Source of the DNA: Candidatus Nomurabacteria bacterium
Lineage (GTDB): Bacteria > Patescibacteriota > Saccharimonadia > Saccharimonadales > UBA7683
Direction: 5' to 3'
Length of the DNA: 64,000 bases
NCBI GenBank assembly: GCA_020631865.1
Contig: JACKGS010000002.1
Location: 62,001-126,000 of the forward strand
Shown: one piece after another, positions 1-9,413 of the stretch
How the letters are laid out: each line of letters starts with the position of its first letter
Numbering within the stretch: position 1 is the first letter of the stretch
The notes under the pieces: generated by a model
What the model was told of the DNA's origin: nothing
The model's database searches: none
Seen by the model: the letters and a program-made list of their open reading frames with translations, nothing else
Translations under genes and position numbers: made by a program

Positions 1-297
1 GATATCGGCTATAAAAACTTGCCACTTGCTACCCAAAGCACTTATACTTTATATAGAGGTAAAGAAACTTCACAAACACCGGGTGGGTACAAAGGGAGAA
101 TTGGTCTTTACGAGGTTATTGACGTAGCTGATGAGATAGAATCGATGATTCTTAATAGATCAACTTCTGGAGAAATCCAGAACAAGGCCTCAGAGCTTGG
201 GATGATAACCATGCGCGAAGATGGCTACTTGAAGGCACTCACCGGCTTAACAACAATAGATGAAGTCAATCGAGTAACCGCATCTGAAAGTGCCTAA
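1..297 (+). CDS. pilB: Type IV pilus extension ATPase PilB, C-terminal end (partial)
   Basis: The frame is open from base 1 and the gene begins upstream of the window. The visible tail (about 98 residues) contains GGYKGRIGLYEVI, the conserved segment after the cysteine-rich region of PilB/GspE secretion ATPases, followed by the usual C-terminal ending on regulation of pilin loading. PilB is the cytoplasmic hexameric ATPase that drives pilus assembly. It is followed 12 bases later by pilT, so the two motor ATPases are co-transcribed. An internal TTG at 19 is not a credible start because homology runs through it. The Walker motifs lie outside the window, so assignment rests on the tail and on context. 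Confidence 0.85.
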   Translation, partial: DIGYKNLPLATQSTYTLYRGKETSQTPGGYKGRIGLYEVIDVADEIESMILNRSTSGEIQNKASELGMITMREDGYLKALTGLTTIDEVNRVTASESA

Positions 298-309
298 AGG
301 AGGTGGAAA

Positions 310-1380
310 GTGGCAGTAGCAAATTTAAGAATTGAAGTACTACTTGAAGAGGTAGTTAAAAAGAAGGCGTCAGATCTTCATTTACAGGTTGGCCTAGCTC
401 CAATGATTCGTATTGACGGAAAATTGTCTGCTGTTAACGGTGCGCCAATCTTAACAGAGGAGTTGGTTGAGCGTCTAATCTTTTCAATTCTAGATGATGA
501 TCAAAAGCAGGTGTTGCTTAAGGATAAAGAATTTGATTTCAGCTTTGCTTTTGGTGATCTAGGGCGTTTTCGAGTAAACGCCTATCACGAAAGAGGCAAC
601 CTTGCTGCCGCACTTCGTCTGATTCCAACTGATATTTTAACTATAGAGCAGTTAGGTTTGCCAAATATTGTAAATAGTTTTGCAGATTATCCCAGAGGTC
701 TTGTATTAGTAACTGGTCCAACGGGCTCTGGTAAGTCAACAACACTTGCCGCCCTAGTAGATAAGATTAATTCTGAGAGATCAGAGCACATTATTACAAT
801 AGAAGATCCGATAGAATTCACTCACAGTTCTAAAAGTTCCGTAGTGGTTCAGCGTGAAGTGCATTACGATACATATTCATTTAGTGCGGCATTGAGATCT
901 AGTTTGCGACAAGACCCAGATGTGGTACTAATTGGTGAGATGCGTGATCTTGAGACTATTTCAGCCGCCATTACAATTGCTGAAACTGGTCACTTGGTTT
1001 TTGCAACACTTCATACTAATTCTGCGGCTCAATCTATAGATCGTATGATTGACGTATTCCCACCACACCAGCAACCCCAGGTTAGAGCTCAGCTTTCTAA
1101 TATATTAATGGCGATTTGTTCTCAGCGCTTAGTCCCTACAATTGGCGGTGGTCGTATTGCTGCTTCAGAAATATTAATAGCCACTCCGGCAGTTAGAAAT
1201 ATTATTCGAGACGGTAAGAGCCATCAACTAGATGCTGTAATTCAAACTGGTGCTGATAAAGGAATGCAATCTATGGATCGCACTTTAATTAGCTTAATTA
1301 AAGCGGGTACAATAACTTATGATGATGCCAAGACCTTTGCAGTTGATTTAGAAGAGTTTGAAAGGTTGATGCGAGGCTAG
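310..1380 (+). CDS. pilT: Type IV pilus retraction ATPase PilT
   Basis: The 356-residue protein has full PilT length. It carries Walker A GPTGSGKSTT (about residue 137), Asp-box region EDPIEF, Walker B-like DPDVVLIGEMRD and the His-box segment AETGHLVFATLHTNSAAQ, all diagnostic of the PilT/VirB11 family. It powers depolymerisation of the pilus and so twitching. The start is GTG at 310, behind an AAAGGAGGT ribosome binding site that overlaps the end of pilB. In host-attached Saccharibacteria such pili are thought to act in attachment and motility (family knowledge, not visible here). Confidence 0.95.
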   Translation: MAVANLRIEVLLEEVVKKKASDLHLQVGLAPMIRIDGKLSAVNGAPILTEELVERLIFSILDDDQKQVLLKDKEFDFSFAFGDLGRFRVNAYHERGNLAAALRLIPTDILTIEQLGLPNIVNSFADYPRGLVLVTGPTGSGKSTTLAALVDKINSERSEHIITIEDPIEFTHSSKSSVVVQREVHYDTYSFSAALRSSLRQDPDVVLIGEMRDLETISAAITIAETGHLVFATLHTNSAAQSIDRMIDVFPPHQQPQVRAQLSNILMAICSQRLVPTIGGGRIAASEILIATPAVRNIIRDGKSHQLDAVIQTGADKGMQSMDRTLISLIKAGTITYDDAKTFAVDLEEFERLMRG

Positions 1381-1388
1381 AATGGAGT

Positions 1389-1475
<87 letters not shown>

Positions 1476-1494
1476 TCACAGACGAGGTTTACGC

Positions 1495-2706
1495 ATGATT
1501 ACTTTTCAATACACTGCCAAAAAACAAGATGGTACTATTGCAAAAGGTCTAGTTGAGGCGGAAACTGAATCTGCGGCAGGCAAACTATTGATAGCTCAGG
1601 GTCTTGCACCTTTGCACATTTCAATTAAAGAAGAAGGAAGTAGCTTGCTAGCAAGATTAACTAGTAGAATTAGCACAAAAGATAAGATTCTATTTAGTCG
1701 TCAGCTTTCTACTTTGATTAATGCAGGGCTTCCTTTAACGCAAAGCCTTAGAACTGTTTCTGAGCAAACTAATAATAAGCACTTCACAATGATCATCAAC
1801 CAGATCATAGCTTCAGTTGAGGGAGGTGTTGCGTTTTCTGAGTCTTTAGCAAAGCATCCTGACGTTTTTAATGATGTGTATATCGCATTAATCTCCGCAG
1901 GTGAGACATCGGGTACTTTAGATAAGGCCCTGGAGCGTATCGCAAATCAGCAAGAAAAAGACGCTGATATGATCAGTAAGGTGCGTGGAGCACTCGTGTA
2001 CCCAGCGATTGTAGTGTTTGTGATTGGCGGCGTGGTAACATTCTTGCTTACGACAGTAGTGCCCCAGATCGAACTTATTTATAAAGATTTCAAAAAAGAC
2101 TTACCGTTCATGACAGCGATATTAATTTGGTGTGGTAAATTTTTAATTAACTACTGGTGGTTGATACTAATTGTTTTAGCAGCGGTAGTGTTGTTTATGA
2201 GTAAATGGCTAAAAACAGCTTCAGGTAAGTCTTTTGCTGATGAGTTTAAGTTGAGAGTACCGCTCTTCGGCGATTTATTTAAAAAGCTTTATATGGCTAG
2301 ATTCTGTCGTACAGGCCAGACTTTAATGGCCAGTGGTGTGCCAATGTTAGAGATGCTTAGAATTACGCAAAAGGCGGTAGATAATATTCATGTTGCCAAA
2401 GCTATTGAGCGGGCATCTATAAAAGTTAAAGGTGGCAAGCCACTTTCTGCGGCACTTAAAGCAGAGCCGTTATTTTTACCACTGGTTTCTCAGATGTTAA
2501 AAGTGGGTGAGCAATCTGGGGCTATGGACCAGATGATGGATAAGGCTGCTACATACTACGAAAATGAAATTGATAATAAAATTAAAGCCATAAGTACAAC
2601 AATTGAACCAGTGCTGATGATAGTGTTGGCTATTGTAGTTGGCGGCATCGTACTTTCCATACTAGTGCCTGTATATGGTTTGGCCAGTGAAAATATTGCT
2701 CAGTAG
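1495..2706 (+). CDS. pilC: Type IV pilus inner-membrane platform protein PilC
   Basis: This is a PilC/GspF family protein of 403 residues with two T2SSF domains. The first (about residues 60-180) is followed by a membrane segment (YPAIVVFVIGGVVTFLLTTV) and a second (residues 205-235). The second T2SSF domain begins near KLYMARFCRTGQTLMASGVP, and a C-terminal membrane helix (LMIVLAIVVGGIVLSILVPV) follows. It is the platform on which PilB and PilT act. I chose ATG 1495 (MITFQYTAKK is the usual PilC opening, with a GAGG 8 bases upstream) over ATG 1459, which lies inside a heptamer repeat array. Confidence 0.93.
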   Translation: MITFQYTAKKQDGTIAKGLVEAETESAAGKLLIAQGLAPLHISIKEEGSSLLARLTSRISTKDKILFSRQLSTLINAGLPLTQSLRTVSEQTNNKHFTMIINQIIASVEGGVAFSESLAKHPDVFNDVYIALISAGETSGTLDKALERIANQQEKDADMISKVRGALVYPAIVVFVIGGVVTFLLTTVVPQIELIYKDFKKDLPFMTAILIWCGKFLINYWWLILIVLAAVVLFMSKWLKTASGKSFADEFKLRVPLFGDLFKKLYMARFCRTGQTLMASGVPMLEMLRITQKAVDNIHVAKAIERASIKVKGGKPLSAALKAEPLFLPLVSQMLKVGEQSGAMDQMMDKAATYYENEIDNKIKAISTTIEPVLMIVLAIVVGGIVLSILVPVYGLASENIAQ

Positions 2707-2862
2707 CCGTAGGTTGGGAATATGAAAAAAGAAATATGGAATATGGGTCTCTAGTTCATCATCCACGGATTATCTGAAAGTTTTAATATCCTCCTGAAGG
2801 CAGAGCATGGAAAGTCGTATTGAATATTTAGCTTCAATTTAAATCATATTCCAGGTTATCTA

Positions 2863-2890
2863 TTGACACCATCACACACTCAACTATAAT
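2863..2890 (+). promoter_or_regulatory. Sigma-70-type promoter for the pilin gene
   Basis: TTGACA (2863-2868), a 16-base spacer and TATAAT (2885-2890) are consensus hexamers. They lie 45 bases upstream of the major pilin start, so the pilin probably has a transcript separate from pilBTC. The rest of the 2707-2935 gap is A/T-rich with no gene that I can see. Confidence 0.75.
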
Positions 2891-2935
2891 AACCATTAGC
2901 ATAAACAAGCTAATAGTATTTAGAAAGGGTGTGGA

Positions 2936-3433
2936 ATGAAACAATTAAATAACAAAAAAGGCTTTACTCTCATCGAAGTAGTACTTGTACTTGCAATTGG
3001 AGGTTTAATTTTCCTCTTGGCATTCATTGCATTCCAGCAGGTGAGTGCTAACCGTCGTGATACACAACGGCGCGCTGATGCAGGTAGGATTGTTGCTGAG
3101 CTACAAAACTATTATGGGGACAATCGTTCATATCCTGTAGCTGATGCTGATGGAGACGCTTGTACAGTTGATACCGCAACCCCAAAGGGGTTTCGTACAT
3201 TTATAAAGAACTATCTATGTTCAGGTACCAATAAAACACAATTTTTATCACCTGATGGCAATACTAATTACGCCACGATTCATTTCGGTCAATTACTTTT
3301 TAATGGATATAAGCTTAAGAAAAATGAAATTACGTTCTTTCCAGGGTATAACTGCGACCTTCAGGCTACTGCTGCAGGTGGTGCGGTATTGATTGGTCTT
3401 GAAAAGGGAGAGGTCTGCCGGGCTATAAAATAA
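2936..3433 (+). CDS. Type IV pilin (prepilin with class III signal)
   Basis: The 165-residue protein starts MKQLNNKKGFTLIEVV: a short basic leader, the prepilin peptidase site G^F, Glu at +5 and then a long hydrophobic helix that forms the fibre core. The rest is a small globular domain with paired cysteines (C56, C76 region and two near the C-terminus) suited to disulfides. It has its own strong promoter and an AAAGGGTGTGG ribosome binding site, which fits the major pilin. It is the likely substrate of the PilD peptidase encoded next. Confidence 0.9.
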   Translation: MKQLNNKKGFTLIEVVLVLAIGGLIFLLAFIAFQQVSANRRDTQRRADAGRIVAELQNYYGDNRSYPVADADGDACTVDTATPKGFRTFIKNYLCSGTNKTQFLSPDGNTNYATIHFGQLLFNGYKLKKNEITFFPGYNCDLQATAAGGAVLIGLEKGEVCRAIK

Positions 3434-3553
3434 ATTAAAGATATTAGTTACAAGATTGGTACTAAATTTCTTTTTATAATATAAGTATATTCGAACAACC
3501 GTCTTTATTTGATATGGTTGTCAACTAACCGTATTTCGGTTACGCTTGTTAGT

Positions 3554-4381
3554 ATGATCTATGTATTGCTAGGTGTGCTTGGTTTGGCTTTGGGGAGTTT
3601 TGTTAATGCTCTTGTGTGGCGGGTTAGGATACAAGATAAAGGTGGGCTAAAGAAAAAGAAGCCGTCAAAAGACTTGTCGATTCTACGTGGCCGGTCTATG
3701 TGTGTGTATTGCAAGCATTCTTTGAGATGGATTGACCTCATTCCGGTTATTAGTTGGGTATCACTTAAGGGCAGGTGTCGATATTGTAAAAAGGCTATTT
3801 CTTGGCAATATCCGGTAGTTGAGTGTATTTTAGCAATTTTGGCGGTTGGCTCATACTTTTTTTGGCCGTACGAGTTAAGTAGTTGGGCGTCATGGCTTGT
3901 CTTGATAGCTTGGGTTATTTCTTTAGTGCCTATGTTGGCGCTGGTAATCTACGATATTAAATGGATGGAAATGCCTACTCGTATAATATATTCACTCAAC
4001 GGTACTGCAATGGTCTTCATTGGTTTAATGGCGTATGATCTGAAAAGCTGGGACATTGTTATTTCAAGTATAGCTGGTTCAATATTGCTCGGCGGGTTAT
4101 TTTGGATGATATACCAGATTTCTGGAGGAAGGTGGATTGGCGGTGCTGATGTGCGTTATGGTTTTACCATGGGTGCATTACTGGGTTGGCAAGGTGCTAT
4201 ATTGGGCCTTGCTTTGGCTTCTTACCTTGGTACTGCTTTGATTATAGTTTTGATAGCGATCGGCAAGTATCATAAAAAAATGCGCATTCCCTTTGGGCCA
4301 TTCTTAATAAGCGCAACCTATATAGCTGCACTATTTGGTCAGCAGGTGATTAATTGGTATAAATCTCTGGCCGGATTATAA
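3554..4381 (+). CDS. pilD: Prepilin peptidase / N-methyltransferase PilD
   Basis: This polytopic membrane protein is an A24 aspartic peptidase that cleaves and methylates prepilins. The N-terminal domain has GLALGSFVNALVWR and two CxxC pairs (CVYC and CRYC) that bind zinc. The catalytic aspartates are in YDIKWMEMP and in GGADVRYG. The latter is a GxAD variant of the usual GxGD box. An upstream TTG at 3509 would add 15 residues, but ATG 3554 puts the first helix at the usual place; neither start has a strong ribosome binding site. Length (275 aa) is normal for the family. Confidence 0.9.
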   Translation: MIYVLLGVLGLALGSFVNALVWRVRIQDKGGLKKKKPSKDLSILRGRSMCVYCKHSLRWIDLIPVISWVSLKGRCRYCKKAISWQYPVVECILAILAVGSYFFWPYELSSWASWLVLIAWVISLVPMLALVIYDIKWMEMPTRIIYSLNGTAMVFIGLMAYDLKSWDIVISSIAGSILLGGLFWMIYQISGGRWIGGADVRYGFTMGALLGWQGAILGLALASYLGTALIIVLIAIGKYHKKMRIPFGPFLISATYIAALFGQQVINWYKSLAGL

Positions 4382-4448
4382 GTATTTAATGAGATGAGCT
4401 GTTACGTCTTTAAGGTGCTTATGTTACAATTATTGCAAGGAGAACGGT

Positions 4449-5165
4449 TTGAATAAGCGTGGTTTCACACTGTTAGAGGTAGCATTATTCTTTTCTATAA
4501 CTGGCTTGTTGGCATTGGTTGCTTTTGCTGGCCTTGGTCCTCGTCTGCGTAATGTAAGGTTCACAGATTCAGTTAGAACTTTAGAGTCTTCAGTACAGCA
4601 AGAGCTTTCAAATTATCAATTTGGGGTAAATCAAAGAGACACAGCCATCAGTTGCACTCCAGGGGCTAGTGGGCCAGTTATATCCTTAGTTACCAGTGGC
4701 CCAGGTGTGGAAGCTGGCAAGCTCGGTGACTGCATTATTAACGGAAGGCTAGTGGTTTTTGGGGCAGATAAAGCAGATTACTATCCAGTTATATCTTTGA
4801 GAAAAAAGATTACTGGGTGCATTCCGGACGCACAGTATGGTGAATTATTTTGTCATGGCCCTACAGTAGTTGGGTTTACAAATTCTAAGATAGAAAAACA
4901 ATATAATAATGGTGCTTCAAAAAAGAATGGCACCGCAGACAGTGCGTTGATTTATCTGCAAGATCCTAATGGTACGGAATCAAAATTAATCGGCTATAAT
5001 TCAAATAATTTACCAACAGATTTGACCCCAGTTCGTTTAATTGATAGAACATCAGATATTGTTCCATTACCAATCAGTTTTTGTCTCAACTTGAGTGGCA
5101 GAACCGCCCAACTTCAGTATTTAAGTAATAGCTTAAAGCCAAAATTAGAATTTGAAGGTTGTTGA
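4449..5165 (+). CDS. Minor pilin / pseudopilin-like protein
   Basis: It begins MNKRGFTLLEVALFFSITG, a class III prepilin leader with G^F cleavage and Glu5, followed by about 210 residues of unrecognised globular domain with several cysteines. The start is TTG at 4449, supported by AAGGAGA 6 bases upstream. It lies between pilD and a second large pilin-like gene, so it probably joins the pilus tip or acts in priming. The partner is inferred from position only. Confidence 0.82.
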   Translation: MNKRGFTLLEVALFFSITGLLALVAFAGLGPRLRNVRFTDSVRTLESSVQQELSNYQFGVNQRDTAISCTPGASGPVISLVTSGPGVEAGKLGDCIINGRLVVFGADKADYYPVISLRKKITGCIPDAQYGELFCHGPTVVGFTNSKIEKQYNNGASKKNGTADSALIYLQDPNGTESKLIGYNSNNLPTDLTPVRLIDRTSDIVPLPISFCLNLSGRTAQLQYLSNSLKPKLEFEGC

Positions 5166-5166
5166 C

Positions 5167-6627
5167 ATGAATATATTTCTAAAAAGAGGCGACAAGTCAG
5201 GTGATACCATTATAGAAGTTATGCTAGCTATGACTCTGTTAACATCATTTCTATTTATTGCATGGGGAATTACCAACAGGTCTGCACAGATGGGCATTAA
5301 TTCTAGAAAAAGAATCGAGATGGTGAATGCTATGAAGGAGCAGGCAGAGATCATTAAGGCTCAGTACGCTAGCGGGGGATATAAGGTAGATAATTTAATT
5401 AGCTCCGTACAAGCAACGACTCTTGGATTAGATAAGAACCCTTGTGACCCAGATGGGGTTACGCTGAGTAATGTATTTTACTTTACAGGCTCTGCTACTG
5501 GTGTTCACAAAGAGACTAACAAGAAGTCTCAACCGGATGCAGACAACTCTATATGGGTTCAATATATGCCAGAAGCGGGTACCGATCCACAGTACTACGA
5601 TTTTTATATCCGCTCTTGTTGGCAAACTACTGGTAGCTCCCAAAATACCGACAGCTCGCAGTTTGTGGTTCGGCTAAATAAGCAACAAGGGCCTGTGATA
5701 CCAAAAGAGCCACCGACTATACTCAATGACACATGGACGATAGCATTTGAGGAATCTGCACTTACTGGAGCATCTGTATCATCATCGGATTTTAATGACT
5801 TTGTGTTAAATGTAAATGTAACCGAAACATACATTGATATTGGGCCAGAGAAGTATTTAGAAAAAATTGAAATGAGGTTTACTCCTCGTCACGTTGGCCA
5901 TGAGGCTAACAATGACATACGATTCAAGATAGTATTAGGAGTAAATGCTGATAACCAGGTTGTACCATGCTATAGGAATGGCAATCCCAGCCCTATTCTG
6001 ACTGATTTTATGATATATCAGGGAGCTCGGCCAACTATCCAATATCAGTTAATCGAAAATGGCATACCTGTAAATGATGGTTCTCACGGGTTTGTAAACA
6101 AGCATCCTTATTTTAAACCTCAGATTTTATATGTCTTTCAGGATACTAGAAATACTATGAATACAGATGGAAGCATTCGGCAAGAAGGAGTAGTAACATT
6201 TTCAAACTTTGCAAGAGTACCGGGTAATACTTTATCTGCTAGGTCATATCCAAATTTTCCGGGTATGTCTACTATAAAGCCTAACTTTAGAAGGTATCCA
6301 ATTAGATTTATACCCTACAAAGCCGCTGGTGGTAGTTGGTATTTTGACGGCTCTGGTGAGATGTCTGGTTCGATTACTGATGCATCAGAGGCATTATATA
6401 ATGGTTTCTTATGGCAGCTAACAACGAAATATCCTGCATATGGAGTATTTATCCCAGCTGATAACTGGTCGTGGCCTAGTGAAGGTGAAGAGCTTAAAGT
6501 TAAATATCCAGGATATGATACTTACCATATACCGTATTTAGGAGATCAATGCGGAGGTGGCAATAGAAATGATTTTTACTATGATGAAGAACCGGTATTA
6601 AATGGGAAGATGTGGTGGCAATTGTGA
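5167..6627 (+). CDS. Large pilin-like protein with 440-residue passenger domain
   Basis: The N-terminus SGDTIIEVMLAMTLLTSFLF is a divergent class III prepilin signal (cleavage G^D, Glu5 kept, hydrophobic helix). About 440 residues follow with no family I recognise, rich in aromatic residues and Asn/Pro, ending in a Cys/Gly-rich segment. The start at ATG 5167 is 1 base after the previous stop, with GAAGGT upstream; a TTG at 5152 would overlap the previous gene. A tip-located adhesin carried by a minor pilin is plausible from architecture, but this is inference. Confidence 0.78.
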   Translation: MNIFLKRGDKSGDTIIEVMLAMTLLTSFLFIAWGITNRSAQMGINSRKRIEMVNAMKEQAEIIKAQYASGGYKVDNLISSVQATTLGLDKNPCDPDGVTLSNVFYFTGSATGVHKETNKKSQPDADNSIWVQYMPEAGTDPQYYDFYIRSCWQTTGSSQNTDSSQFVVRLNKQQGPVIPKEPPTILNDTWTIAFEESALTGASVSSSDFNDFVLNVNVTETYIDIGPEKYLEKIEMRFTPRHVGHEANNDIRFKIVLGVNADNQVVPCYRNGNPSPILTDFMIYQGARPTIQYQLIENGIPVNDGSHGFVNKHPYFKPQILYVFQDTRNTMNTDGSIRQEGVVTFSNFARVPGNTLSARSYPNFPGMSTIKPNFRRYPIRFIPYKAAGGSWYFDGSGEMSGSITDASEALYNGFLWQLTTKYPAYGVFIPADNWSWPSEGEELKVKYPGYDTYHIPYLGDQCGGGNRNDFYYDEEPVLNGKMWWQL

Positions 6628-7156
6628 GACCGTTGAGTGCAGTTGGTCGTGGTTGTAAAATAAGCTTGAAGAATCAAAATGGATTTACGTTAACCGAATT
6701 GATGCTAGCAATGGTATTGTTTTCAACTGTTTTAGTTATTTCAACGGTTGGATTATTGGTATGAACAGGGCATTTAACAGAGGTATTATTAAAAAGCAGC
6801 TTTCTGAGGGTGTTCAGGCGGTATCGGATGATATATCTCGTAGCTTGAGGTCTCAGCCTAATACTTCAGAGCCAATAAGTTGCGATGGAGTAGATCTAAA
6901 ATGTGCTAACTATATTAAAGACTGGAAGACCCTAAAAATAGGCACCATTTGTTATGCATGGCAGACGCCAGGAAGCGATCCAGCAGTTCATGCTAAAGGC
7001 GGTATAAGGAGAAGTGTCGGAGCTTGCACTGAAGAAAGTGGTAAAACTACTGAGATTCTAAGCAGTAGATACGTTGTACGAGAGGGTATTGCCGTCAGTA
7101 AATTATCTGGATCTAATATTGCAGGAGACGAACTGTATTCTGTTACAATACAGTAA
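6624..7156 (+). pseudogene. Minor pilin (PilW-like) split by a frameshift
   Basis: GTG 6624 overlaps the preceding stop and encodes 46 residues including NGFTLTELMLAMVLFSTVLV, a perfect prepilin helix, before TGA at 6762. A second frame starts with ATG 6761 (ATGA overlap) and continues MNRAFNRGIIKKQLSEGVQAV for 131 residues. That is exactly what should follow the helix in a PilW/PilV-type protein. One missing base near 6760 would rejoin them. It could be an assembly error, true decay or a -1 slip/stop-restart; the sequence alone does not decide. Confidence 0.8.
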
Positions 7157-7207
7157 TGGGTAAAAAAGAAGTGTAATTCATTTTATTAATATCCAAGGAT
7201 AACTCAC

Positions 7208-7264
7208 ATGAATACAGTAAATGTTCCAACCCAGCAGTACAGAACCCCAATTCCTTATAATTAA
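7208..7264 (+). CDS. Possible 18-residue leader peptide
   Basis: An AAGGAT ribosome binding site precedes ATG 7208, which opens 18 codons ending in TAA at 7264, just upstream of the next pilus gene (start 7283). Ribosome-binding-site spacing is acceptable, but the peptide has no recognisable features. It may be chance. Confidence 0.2.
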   Translation: MNTVNVPTQQYRTPIPYN

Positions 7265-7282
7265 TCCCAGAGGTAATTCCGA

Positions 7283-8327
7283 ATGAAGTATAAGCTAAAA
7301 GAACTCAACCAGTCGGGAGCAGCAGCGATGCTGAGTGTGGTCATATTTTCTATACTAATAACTATTGTGGTTACCGCTTACTTAAGAAACTCGCTTATTG
7401 ATCAAACTCAGTCTCTTAATTATGATTATAATAGCCGAGCCTATTTTGCTGCTGATGTAGGTATTCAGGATGCACTTAGGTCTTTAGGGTCTACGATGGT
7501 AGATAAGGATGATTGCAATACATATTTACCCGCTAGCTCAGGTGGTCAAATTGCCTCAAATTTAAGTTACACATGTCAGCTAGTTGATATATCACCAAAG
7601 ACGGTCGAGTTTGATGTAGGTCAAGATAAGAATGCCATGGTCAGGATATTACCAAAATCAATTACTCCCGGTGATTACAAACTAATTACAAGGTGGTCGA
7701 TTCAAAAAAATAATGATTTAGTTGCAAGATCTGAAGAAAATTGGTTTCCTAGTCAAGCAAACTGGAAGTCAAGTAGTGATAAATTGTTTCATCCAGCTCT
7801 TCGACTTTCTTTAATCGACTTACCGGTCAACGGAGATTTAAATAGCAGTAACTTGCATCAGAATGTATTATTTTTAAACCCAATTAGCGGGGCCCTTGGC
7901 CAGCATACCATTAATTACCCGGGCGGCGTCACTGATCGTAATCGTCTAATACCAAATGCCAGCAGAAAAATTGATACGGAATTATTCAATGGCTTATGTT
8001 GTCAAAGCGTATCACGCCACTGGCTTAGTTTTGATTTTTAACAGGGCTCTATATGTTAGATCCCGTTCTCATGCTCAATAGCACAGCTCGGGCCACAAGA
8101 CGAAAGCCGGGAACGAGGTTGAATTGGCGGGTAGTACATTACAAGTAGATGTTACGGGCAAGGCAGGAAGTACATTTAAGCGTATTAAGCAGACATATAG
8201 ATTGAATAACGGTGTCATTATAGATAATTTACCGGATGCCGCGGTAATTGGCGGAGATGGCATCTGTAAACATTATACGATTACTGATCAAGCATCAGAT
8301 TTTAAAGATCTGGGTAATTGCTTCTAG
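7283..8327 (+). pseudogene. PilX-like pilus assembly protein, frameshifted
   Basis: The N-terminal part (SGAAAMLSVVIFSILITIVV, then SRAYFAADVGIQDAL) is the hallmark of PilX N-terminal domain proteins, which lack a cleavable G^F site but have the same helix followed by a YxxAeaG motif. The frame opened at 7283 ends at 8041. The continuation (from about 7989 and through 8327, with TLQVDVTGKAGSTFKRIKQT) is in another frame and contains a TAG near 8082. At least two lesions are therefore needed. This is the second broken pilus gene in succession. Confidence 0.7.
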
Positions 8328-8335
8328 AGTAAGAA

Positions 8336-9262
8336 TTAGTTAGGTGATACATCCTTGTGGAACTTACCGTGAACCTCCTTTAAATGAGGGTCGGTGATAT
8401 GTGTGTAAATTTGCGTGGTAGAGATATCGCTGTGGCCAAGCATAGTTTGAACGCTTCTGATATCCGCACCATTCATGAGTAGGTCTGTAGCAAAGCTGTG
8501 TCTGAGTGTGTGTGGGGTTACTTTCTTAGTAATACCTGCTAATTTTGCATATTTACTAATAATTCGCTGAATACTGCGTGGCGTTAACCTAAGATAGTCG
8601 CCCGTGTTGTCTTTGACTTTAGAGCCACCGTAGCGTATGAACATAGCAGGGGAGCTGTCGCGTCTTGTATCTTGATATTTATCTATCCACGAAGCTGCTA
8701 CTGAGCTCATGAATATTGGTCGATCTTTTTGCCCCTTACCCCTAACGGTGAATTCTTTACGCTTAGTACTGACGTGTATTTTATCAAGTGAGCAGAGTTC
8801 AGAAACGCGTAGTCCTCCACTAAACAGTAGCTCTAAGATAGTGCGGTCTCTCAGCCCTATATCCGTAGAAGTATCTGGTTGCGCAAATAGGGCCTCGAGC
8901 TCTTCGGTGCTCAGAAAGGTGACTTGCTTCCGCTTGACCCGTGCGAGCTCAATTTTTTCTGGTGGTAGTGTGACTAAGTCTTCTTTTGAACAGAATTTTA
9001 AGAAAGAGCGTAGTGCGATTAAATGGTAATTCTGAGTAGTGGTAGAGATAGTATTCCCGTGAGTATCATTGACTCTATTTAGCCAAAGTCGCCATTTTCT
9101 AATTAGCTCTGGAGTAATCTTTTTTATATCTATATCACCACTGAATTCCAACAGCCTTTCTAGATATCTTTGGTAGTTTTCTATTGTCTTCAAAGATCTA
9201 TTTTGTTCAATTTCTAGATATTCCATAAATTCTGCAATAGTGTCGGAGAGATAGTGAACCAT
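8336..9262 (-). CDS. xerD: Tyrosine recombinase of the XerC/XerD type
   Basis: The 308-residue protein has an N-terminal SAM-like DNA-binding domain and a C-terminal catalytic domain. Arg in SGGLRVSELC, the HTLRHSFATDLL block (HxxR), GH in MLGHSDISTTQIYTH and the nucleophilic Tyr in that last motif are all present. Size and single-copy chromosomal setting fit a chromosome-dimer resolvase acting at dif. The gene reads towards the broken pilus gene and stops 9 bases after it. Whether it is XerC, XerD or a lone XerH-like enzyme cannot be settled from sequence alone, so the symbol is tentative. Confidence 0.85.
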   Translation of the reverse strand: MVHYLSDTIAEFMEYLEIEQNRSLKTIENYQRYLERLLEFSGDIDIKKITPELIRKWRLWLNRVNDTHGNTISTTTQNYHLIALRSFLKFCSKEDLVTLPPEKIELARVKRKQVTFLSTEELEALFAQPDTSTDIGLRDRTILELLFSGGLRVSELCSLDKIHVSTKRKEFTVRGKGQKDRPIFMSSVAASWIDKYQDTRRDSSPAMFIRYGGSKVKDNTGDYLRLTPRSIQRIISKYAKLAGITKKVTPHTLRHSFATDLLMNGADIRSVQTMLGHSDISTTQIYTHITDPHLKEVHGKFHKDVSPN

Positions 9263-9413
9263 AAGTACATTTTAGTGTAATTGAATACATAATACCACTT
9301 TCATCTGTAAAACAACTAGTGAACACATAATTTATATTGACTTAATATGTATAATCTTGGGCAAAGTTTGTTCATGTTTTAATATCTAGCTAAACAAAGT
9401 ACAATATTAACAA

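Noticed and set aside
6624..6764. Recoding of UGA as an amino acid (as in some CPR lineages)
   Set aside because: UGA ends many other intact genes here, and reading through this UGA does not restore the pilin; a -1 shift does.
9338..9355. TTGACT/TATAAT pair upstream of uppP as a promoter
   Set aside because: The hexamers are only 6 bases apart; a TACAAT closer to the gene is more likely used.
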